In this document: piece by piece, positions 1 to 4,465 of the stretch | Layout of the letters: the number at the start of each line of letters is the position of its first letter | Position numbering within the stretch: position 1 is the stretch's first letter | NCBI GenBank assembly: GCA_036378995.1 | Contig: DASUVJ010000054.1 | Location: 1-8,893, forward strand | DNA: 8,893 nt | Direction: 5' to 3' | Source of the DNA: DASUVJ01 sp036378995 | GTDB lineage: Bacteria > Patescibacteriota > Saccharimonadia > Saccharimonadales > Saccharimonadaceae | Program-made: the position numbers and the translations under genes | Notes under the pieces: generated by a model | Database searches by the model: none | The model's input: only the letters and a program-made list of their open reading frames with translations | Told to the model about the DNA's origin: nothing

Positions 1-37
1 GCGACGCCGTATCGAGTGGATCAAGTACGGAAGATAA
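1..37 (+). CDS. 3' end of an unidentified rightward gene (partial)
   Basis: Only the last dozen codons of a rightward gene would lie here, so the product cannot be recognised. The preferred frame begins at base 2, reads RRRIEWIKYGR and stops at TAA 35-37, 20 nt before a strong terminator hairpin. The other two rightward frames also stay open for a short distance, ending at TAA 51-53 and TGA 91-93. The last would run through the terminator, so it is the least likely. The frame choice is an inference from spacing and residue composition. Confidence 0.35.
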   Translation, partial: RRRIEWIKYGR

Positions 38-57
38 AGGATCCTGGCTTTAAAGAG

Positions 58-90
58 AACAAGGGGGCGGATAAGCGCCCTCTTGTTTTA
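58..90 (+). terminator. Rho-independent terminator between convergent genes
   Basis: A 12-bp stem pairs 58-69 (AACAAGGGGGCG) with 76-87 (CGCCCTCTTGTT). It has a single G-U wobble and a 6-nt loop, and runs into TTTTA at 86-90. It follows the left-edge gene by about 20 nt and sits just past the stop of the leftward TfoX-domain gene (109). It ends rightward transcription. On the other strand the stem keeps all but one pair and is followed by CTCTTTAAAG, so it may also act weakly leftward. Confidence 0.85.
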
Positions 91-108
91 TGAGCATACA
101 ACACTGCG

Positions 109-450
109 CTACGAGTCAACCAGCGACGCGTTATGCTGCAGTCCAAGCGCCGCCCAATACTCCACATCTTTTCGCGTTTTTAGAGCATCTCTTGTTAGCG
201 AAACATAACCTTTCATCACACGATCTCGCATAACGGTCGAGTGGGCACCGGTGTATGTTAAAGCCTTTTCGTAATTATCCAGCCCTACGCGCACCATCAT
301 ACTGTAGCCTTTATGCTCACCGACCCCGATACACAGCTTTCCGTTCACCATGAACCCTATACTGCCGAACATCTTCTTCTCCTCAATGTCAGCACCGGAT
401 AGCATTAAAAACTCGCGCACATGCTCTAGTACTGTTTCGTCATAGGCCAC
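109..450 (-). CDS. TfoX N-terminal domain-containing protein
   Basis: A 113-residue cytoplasmic protein that is essentially one TfoX_N domain. The diagnostic stretch is KMFGSIGFMVNGKLC (residues 26-40), followed by MMVRVG (51-56), a VMKGYVSL segment (78-85) and a C-terminal helix. The domain is named after the competence regulator TfoX/Sxy, but most stand-alone copies have no known role and this one lacks the C-terminal TfoX domain, so a competence function is not claimed. Start choice: an in-frame TTG at 465 would overlap the upstream gene by 11 bases. GTG at 450 gives the N-terminus MAYDE, typical of the family as I recall it, and leaves a 4-nt gap, so GTG is preferred. No strong ribosome binding site precedes either start, so translation is probably coupled to the upstream DUF1761 gene. 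The stop is TAG. Confidence 0.85.
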   Translation of the reverse strand: MAYDETVLEHVREFLMLSGADIEEKKMFGSIGFMVNGKLCIGVGEHKGYSMMVRVGLDNYEKALTYTGAHSTVMRDRVMKGYVSLTRDALKTRKDVEYWAALGLQHNASLVDS

Positions 451-454
451 TATG

Positions 455-874
455 TTAGTACCCAATCAGTCCAATAATTCCCGATACGACCAAAAATAAA
501 GCCAGTTGATAGCCGTTATTGATTGCAGTTAACTTTTCCCGCTTCTGCTCAAAAGCATTATGCGTAGCAAGCGTTGTGGCGGAGAATGCCAGCCACATAA
601 TAAATCCAATCAAAAGCGCCGAGGCAACAGAATTATCGTCAGAATAGTCGGCGTATGCGGATAAGACTACCGCCATAGTGATGACTGTAATAATATTTGC
701 TACGAGCGTAATGGCCATCGGCTTCATGCCAGCTTTTTGCGAATCCTTCGGAGTTATTCCTGTTATTTTTCGCCATGAACTCCCAAACAGACGATCCCTG
801 TACCAAGTGCGCGCTAGGACCAAACTCAAAATGGTCGCAATAGTAACGGCAAGCCAATTGATTTCTATGTTCAT
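455..874 (-). CDS. DUF1761-family four-helix membrane protein
   Basis: A 139-residue integral membrane protein with four predicted spans at about residues 6-23, 53-75, 84-104 and 120-138. The N-terminal INWLAV, a WYRDRLFGSSW segment after helix 1 and the FIMWLAF stretch in helix 3 match the DUF1761 pattern. No biochemical function is established for the family. The ATG at 874 is preceded by AAAGGA at good spacing, the clearest ribosome binding site in this module. It is the first gene of a leftward pair with the TfoX-domain gene. The pair is transcribed from a promoter overlapping an inverted repeat that is probably the operator of the divergent HxlR regulator. The product is likely made when that regulator lets go of DNA, for example under redox or electrophile stress. 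That trigger is inferred from the regulator family. Confidence 0.82.
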   Translation of the reverse strand: MNIEINWLAVTIATILSLVLARTWYRDRLFGSSWRKITGITPKDSQKAGMKPMAITLVANIITVITMAVVLSAYADYSDDNSVASALLIGFIMWLAFSATTLATHNAFEQKREKLTAINNGYQLALFLVVSGIIGLIGY

Positions 875-901
875 ATCATCCTTTCTTTAAGTAATACGCT
901 G

Positions 902-930
902 AGTATATACATCTTACTTGTCTTTTGCAA
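902..930 (-). promoter_or_regulatory. Predicted promoter of the DUF1761-TfoX pair
   Basis: On the minus strand, -35 TTGCAA (925-930) and -10 TATACT (902-907) are separated by exactly 17 bp. Transcription would start near 895, giving a leader of about 20 nt that carries the AAAGGA ribosome binding site. The -35 box lies inside the inverted repeat 914-934. Confidence 0.6.
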
Positions 931-934
931 GTAA
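914..934. promoter_or_regulatory. Inverted-repeat operator shared by divergent promoters
   Basis: Perfect 7-bp arms TTACTTG (914-920) and CAAGTAA (928-934) flank a 7-nt spacer. The repeat overlaps the -35 boxes of both predicted divergent promoters, so one bound dimer could block both. TTACTT/AAGTAA arms resemble operators described for HxlR/DUF24 regulators such as YodB and HypR. A further AAGTAA half-site lies at 889-894, 40 bp from the right arm, in the leader of the leftward pair. Binding by the adjacent HxlR protein is inferred from symmetry, position and family. Confidence 0.65.
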
Positions 935-946
935 CATTGATATACT
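918..946 (+). promoter_or_regulatory. Predicted promoter of the HxlR regulator, leaderless
   Basis: -35 TTGTCT (918-923) and -10 TATACT (941-946) are separated by 17 bp. The expected transcription start is about base 952-954, and the regulator ATG is at 953. Nothing resembling a ribosome binding site lies upstream. The transcript would therefore begin at or next to the start codon. The -35 lies within the inverted repeat 914-934, which fits autoregulation. Confidence 0.6.
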
Positions 947-952
947 ATAAAT

Positions 953-1435
953 ATGAGCAAGTCAAAAGACTCTTCGCGCCGTTCAGAGTGTCCGATATCC
1001 TTCGGCCTTGATCTCTTTGGCGACAAATGGACATTTCTTATTTTGCGCGACATGCTTCTTTTTAAAAGAAGCCGGTTTAGCGACTTTGCGACTCCCGAGG
1101 GAATTTCGACCAACATACTTTCCGACCGGCTAAATCGTCTTGAACAGGCAGGTATCATCACAAAAAAGCAGGATCCTGCTCTTAAGAACCAGAACATCTA
1201 CCTCTTAACGGAGAAGGGGAAGCGGCTTACCCCTGTTATCGTAGAACTAATGCTATGGGGTGCCCAGCACGACGAGCAGACCCCTATCAGCAAAGATTTT
1301 ATTGATCGGATTGATAATGAACACGACCAGATAGCTAGTGATATGAAACAGACAATCAGAGTAGGGGAATTCGAGTCTTATCGCGCCGCAGAAATGGGCG
1401 TAAATGCAAATTTATATCAAAAGAGTAAACTATAA
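953..1435 (+). CDS. HxlR-family winged-helix transcriptional regulator
   Basis: A 160-residue DNA-binding protein of the HxlR (DUF24) branch of MarR-like regulators. The family signature runs from CPISFGLDLFGDKWTFLILRD (residues 13-33) through the recognition region GISTNILSDRLNRLEQAGII (50-69) to the wing and YLLTEKGKRLTPV (83-95). A charged C-terminal tail of about 50 residues (from 110) is longer than in minimal family members. Cys13, the only cysteine, sits where YodB and HypR carry their redox-sensing cysteine, so thiol or quinone sensing is plausible but unproven. ATG 953 is the only usable start: no ATG, GTG or TTG lies between it and Cys13, and an in-frame TGA lies at 938-940. The gene diverges from the DUF1761-TfoX pair across a shared operator, and a small membrane-peptide gene follows 6 nt after its stop. 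Confidence 0.9.
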   Translation: MSKSKDSSRRSECPISFGLDLFGDKWTFLILRDMLLFKRSRFSDFATPEGISTNILSDRLNRLEQAGIITKKQDPALKNQNIYLLTEKGKRLTPVIVELMLWGAQHDEQTPISKDFIDRIDNEHDQIASDMKQTIRVGEFESYRAAEMGVNANLYQKSKL

Positions 1436-1441
1436 CCACGT

Positions 1442-1585
1442 ATGAATACATCATCCCAATTCGCATCCCAAGAACCCTCAGCGCCAGAAGATGGGTCAAA
1501 CCTTCTTGTAAAAGGCGTGCTATTTCTTGCCATGCTTACTATCCTATTTATAATAGTTGCCGTCGTGCGCAAGTTCCGCAAATAG
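1442..1585 (+). CDS. Small single-span membrane protein, 47 residues
   Basis: A short reading frame begins 6 nt after the HxlR regulator stop and encodes 47 residues. The first 20 are polar (Ser, Gln, Pro, Glu), residues 22-42 form one hydrophobic span (KGVLFLAMLTILFIIVAVV), and the protein ends with the basic tail RKFRK. This is the layout of a small bitopic membrane protein. I recognise no family. No good ribosome binding site is visible (AGAG lies too far upstream), so translation would depend on coupling to the regulator. Support comes from the transmembrane-plus-basic-end architecture and the tight operon spacing. A role as a regulated effector or partner of the DUF1761 membrane protein is speculative. 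The stop TAG lies within the first TAGAACA repeat. Confidence 0.55.
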   Translation: MNTSSQFASQEPSAPEDGSNLLVKGVLFLAMLTILFIIVAVVRKFRK

Positions 1586-1608
1586 AACAATAGAACATAA
1601 TTAGAACA
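1583..1608 (+). repeat. Three TAGAACA direct repeats
   Basis: The heptamer TAGAACA occurs at 1583-1589, 1591-1597 and 1602-1608. The last two form GAAC-N7-GAAC, one helical turn apart. Two more copies lie at 2266-2283 and one inverted copy at 1987-1993. The first copy overlaps the stop codon of the small membrane-protein gene. The function is unknown; tandem half-sites for a DNA-binding protein are one possibility. Confidence 0.6.
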
Positions 1609-2024
1609 TTTTACATAGCTAGTTAAAGGCTGACTGAGCCGCTCAACAACCAGACTACAGCTAATGAGCCGTAACGCATTCAAACCTATATAGCCACGAA
1701 CAAAGCCAAGACATAGACGCGGAACAAAAGAAGCCTAATCAAAAAGAGGGTAATTCAAAGTACGAAAGACCATTGAGACCGGAGGATTTGAAAATAATAA
1801 TGTGTAAGTAGGTTATGAATGATAAATATATTTTGGGTCGCACAATATATCTTTTACGACATTACATATTGTGATGAGAGTTGATTGGTTATACGTCTAA
1901 CCGTACGGTAAAATATCTATATAAGGTCTTCTGCAAGAGAAGTACTCCGTCTCACTCGTAGGCTCTGTTGTTATACGTTTTGTATTTGTTCTATATCAGT
2001 CATCCTACACAGAGTCTCCCGACT

Positions 2025-2073
2025 GCGGCCGCGAAAGCCCCCTGAAGCCGTGATCGATATCACACCTGCAGGT
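2025..2073. repeat. Cluster of short palindromes
   Basis: In under 50 bp there are GCGGCCGC (2025-2032), the inverted repeat GTGAT-CGAT-ATCAC (2050-2063) and the perfect 10-bp palindrome ACCTGCAGGT (2064-2073). A short AGTC-TCCC-GACT hairpin (2013-2024) lies just upstream. The block is GC-rich and ends sharply at the T-rich tract. It may be stacked operators or the stems of a structured RNA. Confidence 0.45.
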
Positions 2074-2084
2074 AGTTTTCCACA

Positions 2085-2235
2085 TTTGCATTTATTTGAC
2101 TTTTGTTTTTAATGATATGTTTTATATGTTTTTTGACTTTTTCTCAGTTTGTATTTTTATATTCCTGATTGCCCTCTCCTCTTCTCTATTTCTGATAAAT
2201 TTGCTTTTTTGTTTATTTGCTATTGTTATATAGTT
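2085..2235. other. T-rich low-complexity tract
   Basis: The plus strand is dominated by T, with runs of four to six T at 2101-2104, 2106-2110, 2120-2123, 2129-2134, 2138-2142 and 2154-2158. Several are spaced close to one helical turn, which favours intrinsic bending. A pyrimidine-only stretch lies at about 2171-2187. No gene is seen on either strand. It may act as a transcription buffer or bent DNA downstream of the dcw operon. Confidence 0.5.
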
Positions 2236-2265
2236 TTTCCCTACTTACTGAAGCTTACTATTATA

Positions 2266-2283
2266 TAGAACAAAAATAGAACA
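2266..2283 (+). repeat. Two TAGAACA direct repeats
   Basis: TAGAACA at 2266-2272 and 2277-2283 are 11 bp apart and form GAAC-N7-GAAC, the same spacing as the pair at 1591-1608. They lie about 45 bp beyond the ftsQ stop codon. Confidence 0.6.
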
Positions 2284-2289
2284 CTCTTT

Positions 2290-2312
2290 CAAGGTAGCAG
2301 GAGACTGCCTTG
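2290..2312 (+). terminator. Hairpin between convergent transcripts, possible weak terminator
   Basis: CAAGGTAG (2290-2297) pairs with CTGCCTTG (2305-2312) with one G-U wobble and a 7-nt loop. An alternative fold gives GCAG-GAGA-CTGC with a GNRA-type loop. The stem is fully paired only in plus-strand RNA; minus-strand RNA would have an A-C mismatch. This suggests it stops rightward transcription before it enters ftsQ, but the following TATCTTCT is a poor U tract. Confidence 0.35.
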
Positions 2313-2323
2313 TATCTTCTACC

Positions 2324-3265
2324 CTACCTATAGTAAGCTTTGCCGCTCACACGAATATCAATATACTCAGGCTTGATGGATCGAGCCGTCATCCATTGAA
2401 TGGCACGGGTCATATCTTCTACCTGCTCCCCTGCTGGGCGGTCTACAGAAAACTTTATCGGATACTCTACATCCTTTAACCTCAGCTCTACCTGACGCGT
2501 GGTAGCTTCGGGGATAATGACCTGCGTCACTGCGTAGTTCTGAGCCTTCGCAAGCCCCACGACTTGCCCGACGAACCCAAGGAAGCGGTTACTGGCAATA
2601 GCTTGACCCGAGGCAACCTGGATACCGCTTTTATCGATAATCTGCACCGAAGGGGAGGTAAAGTAGTTCCTTGCAAACGCAACCCCAGAAGCATCGACAT
2701 AGCGCTGTTTGCCATTTACATTCCAACCCGCGATAGGCGTACGCATCGTAATAGCAAATGTCGAGGTGCCAAAGCCAGACGAACCTTCAACGTTAACAGT
2801 TTGCACTTCAGGTGCTTTTCGTTGCAGGAACTCCGTCAGCTTATCTTCATCCAAAAGAAAGCGCAGGCGTTCGGCAGGTTGTGCACCTAAATAGTCCTGG
2901 ATTATCTTTTCATAGGTATCATCAGGCTGAATGGACGCGTCGCCGGTTACGCGAATAACCGGATCCGCCGTAAACTGAAAGACCAGCATAAACAAGCCGA
3001 ACGAACACGCCAGAACAAAAAGCAGCGTACCGCCAATATTACGACGCTTTTTAGCAAGCTCGTGCGCCTGAACGCGGGGAGACTTAAGGTCCGCTCCGGC
3101 TTCATTAACACCCGTCACGCGTGAAGATGCGCTACCGGTGATAGTCCGGTTACGACGAAATGCATATCGTTGTTCCAGCTCCTCCTCTGAGGCGCGCGAA
3201 GGAGCACCGTCTTGCTGACGGCGCCTGGGTAGTTCGGAGGGTTGTTTTTTAGAAAATAGAGCCAC
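2324..3265 (-). CDS. ftsQ: Cell division protein FtsQ/DivIB
   Basis: A 313-residue bitopic membrane protein of the divisome that links FtsL and the PBP with other division proteins. A long basic cytoplasmic N-terminus (1-77, rich in Arg and Lys) precedes one span (about 78-100). The extracytoplasmic part has a POTRA-like region (about 102-175) and a beta domain with TPIAGWNVNGKQRYVDASG (176-194), the usual FtsQ pattern of Pro/Trp followed by YxVDxxG. It ends in YIDIRVSGKAYYR, a typical FtsQ C-terminus. It is the last gene of the dcw operon, 42 nt after murG. The start is GTG at 3265 with no recognisable ribosome binding site, unlike murG. An extended -10-like element in the gap may give it its own promoter. 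The stop codon (TAG) region lies in an inverted-repeat arm. Confidence 0.85.
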   Translation of the reverse strand: MALFSKKQPSELPRRRQQDGAPSRASEEELEQRYAFRRNRTITGSASSRVTGVNEAGADLKSPRVQAHELAKKRRNIGGTLLFVLACSFGLFMLVFQFTADPVIRVTGDASIQPDDTYEKIIQDYLGAQPAERLRFLLDEDKLTEFLQRKAPEVQTVNVEGSSGFGTSTFAITMRTPIAGWNVNGKQRYVDASGVAFARNYFTSPSVQIIDKSGIQVASGQAIASNRFLGFVGQVVGLAKAQNYAVTQVIIPEATTRQVELRLKDVEYPIKFSVDRPAGEQVEDMTRAIQWMTARSIKPEYIDIRVSGKAYYR

Positions 3266-3291
3266 GATATTTTGGTTTGATTACTACTGGT

Positions 3292-3300
3292 ATTGTACCA
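3292..3300 (-). promoter_or_regulatory. Possible extended -10 promoter for ftsQ
   Basis: In the murG-ftsQ gap the minus strand reads TGGTACAAT, matching TGn plus a TATAAT-like hexamer (5 of 6). Transcription would start near 3285, about 20 nt before the GTG start. No clear -35 is visible. The element also sits in a small TGGTA-CAA-TACCA palindrome. Confidence 0.35.
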
Positions 3301-3307
3301 CTTGTGC

Positions 3308-4465
3308 TTACTTTTTAGCAGCAGCCGTGATCATGTCGGCCATATCAAAAGCCGCATTCGGCTTGGCAAACTCGTAAAAGGCCTTTGCCATGCGAGCTGT
3401 CTTCTCTTGATCAGCCAATAACGCGAGGATCGTAGAAGCAAACACCGTAGGCGAATCCTGAATTACAGGCTCTTCTAGTACCTCAACCGCGCCATTTTCT
3501 GCGTACGCTGCGGCATTTTTTAGCTGGTGCCCGCCAGTGAGGTAACCGTTAGGGATGAGAAGGGTAGGCTTTGCGAGTGCTGCAAGTTCAAGAATCGTCG
3601 TCGCCCCTGCCCTTGTTACCACCAAATCCGCAGCACCCAGCATCAATGCCATGTCTTTGCTTACGAATGAGTAGAGCTGGAATCGAGGGTCGTCATGCGG
3701 TGTGGTCGCCCGCAGCTCGTCATACTGCCCCGCCCCCGAAATGAGAATAACCGAAGCTGCAGGTAGTAGCTGATCAAGAGAAGTAGCGACGGCATCATTA
3801 ATCCGTTTGGCGCCCAACCCTCCCCCGGTCACTACTACAAGCGGACGATTGGGATCAAGCCCCAGTGTTCGTTTAGCTTCAGTGCGCTGCTGATCTGTAA
3901 ATGGAGCGAACTCCGTTGCGATCGGGATGCCGACATATCGGGAAATATTTTCCGGATACGGATAGTGCTTTAGTGGCGCTCCCGTTGCAATAGCACTCGC
4001 CCACTTAGCAAGGATGCGATTGGTAAGCCCAGGATGAGCATCTGAATCGTGAATTACCAAAGGAATACGCAGCACCCGCGCCGCCATGCCAACCGGCAGA
4101 CACACAAAGCCGCCCTTTGTAAACACAACGTCAGGCCGCCAAAAAATGAGACGAATAAGACTTTGGAAGAAACCCAAAATCACAAGGAGTGCATCTCGAA
4201 TATTCGGCAACACGATCGATACGGGACGTAGCAACTGGCGCCATAACGGCAGGTTATGATATCGACGCAGCTTACCCGAGAGAATTGTCTGAACCGGGAT
4301 TGATTCGTCAAAATGCCCCATGATGCTTTTTGCCTGAGGCGCGAATTTACGGTCGCACCAAAAACGGAGCTCAATAGTTGAATCGCGCTTTTTAAGCTCG
4401 CGAAGAACCGCGACGACCGGCGTAACGTGTCCGCCCGACCCCCCGCCGACTGCCAAGATTTTCAT
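3308..4465 (-). CDS. murG: MurG, lipid II-forming GlcNAc transferase
   Basis: A 385-residue peripheral membrane GT28 glycosyltransferase that adds GlcNAc from UDP-GlcNAc to lipid I on the cytoplasmic face, making lipid II. The N-terminal G-loop is GGGSGGH (7-13), with the conserved His13. FTKGGF (115-120) and HDSDAHPGLTNR (139-150) correspond to the E. coli GGY and HEQN regions. The second G-loop is GGGLGAKRIN (214-223). The donor site has TRAGATTILE (284-293, with Glu293) and GGHQLKNA (311-318). A hydrophobic helix at about 93-109 may aid membrane contact. The HEQN motif is altered to HDSD. ATG 4465 has the strongest ribosome binding site in the operon, AAGGAGG at ideal spacing, and lies inside the 3' end of ftsW (74-nt overlap). 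The stop is TAA. Confidence 0.95.
   Translation of the reverse strand: MKILAVGGGSGGHVTPVVAVLRELKKRDSTIELRFWCDRKFAPQAKSIMGHFDESIPVQTILSGKLRRYHNLPLWRQLLRPVSIVLPNIRDALLVILGFFQSLIRLIFWRPDVVFTKGGFVCLPVGMAARVLRIPLVIHDSDAHPGLTNRILAKWASAIATGAPLKHYPYPENISRYVGIPIATEFAPFTDQQRTEAKRTLGLDPNRPLVVVTGGGLGAKRINDAVATSLDQLLPAASVILISGAGQYDELRATTPHDDPRFQLYSFVSKDMALMLGAADLVVTRAGATTILELAALAKPTLLIPNGYLTGGHQLKNAAAYAENGAVEVLEEPVIQDSPTVFASTILALLADQEKTARMAKAFYEFAKPNAAFDMADMITAAAKK

Larger units (their letters stand above)
1985..2274. repeat. 12-bp perfect inverted repeat pair
   Basis: TTTGTTCTATAT at 1985-1996 is the exact reverse complement of ATATAGAACAAA at 2263-2274, with 266 bp between. Both arms contain the TAGAACA heptamer. 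The pair brackets the palindrome cluster and the T-rich tract. It could be the ends of a small element or paired protein-binding sites. No target-site duplication was recognised. Confidence 0.5.
1586..2323. other. Repeat-rich noncoding region between convergent genes
   Basis: About 740 bp with no convincing protein gene and no recognisable tRNA, tmRNA, RNase P RNA or SRP RNA on either strand. The left third (about 1680-1800) is A-rich on the plus strand. The middle holds small hairpins and a GC-rich palindrome cluster (about 2009-2073). From 2085 to about 2235 it is strongly T-rich and low in complexity. The TAGAACA repeats, a 12-bp and an 11-bp inverted repeat, and a hairpin at 2290-2312 lie here. 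A weak plus-strand promoter-like pair, TTGGTT (1885-1890) and TAAAAT (1909-1914) with an 18-bp spacer, could drive an RNA, but nothing confirms it. It is unusually long for a convergent gap in a genome that is otherwise tightly packed. Confidence 0.7.
2251..2340. repeat. 11-bp inverted repeat spanning the ftsQ 3' end
   Basis: AAGCTTACTAT (2251-2261) is the exact reverse complement of ATAGTAAGCTT (2330-2340). The right arm encodes the last residues of FtsQ (Ala-Tyr-Tyr). The 68 bp between hold two TAGAACA copies and a hairpin at 2290-2312. A near-identical direct repeat, CCCTACTTA (2239-2247) and CCCTACCTA (2322-2330), lies by the arms. It could form a long stem at the end of the operon mRNA. 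Confidence 0.5.

Noticed and set aside
109..450. Natural competence regulator function for the TfoX_N protein
   Set aside because: Only the N-terminal TfoX domain is present, no competence genes are nearby, and stand-alone copies of the domain have no established role.
1417..1683. Leftward 88-residue open frame antisense to the regulator end and the small membrane gene
   Set aside because: No recognisable domain and low-quality composition. It runs through the TAGAACA repeats, and the plus-strand small ORF in the same place has a clearer protein architecture.
2076..2084. TTTTCCACA, a DnaA-box-like 9-mer next to an AT-rich tract, suggesting a replication origin
   Set aside because: Only one good match was seen and no dnaA or dnaN gene is present, so an origin is not supported.
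2005..2091. Leftward 28-codon frame through the palindrome cluster
   Set aside because: No ribosome binding site and no protein-like features beyond length. It would be expected by chance in this region.
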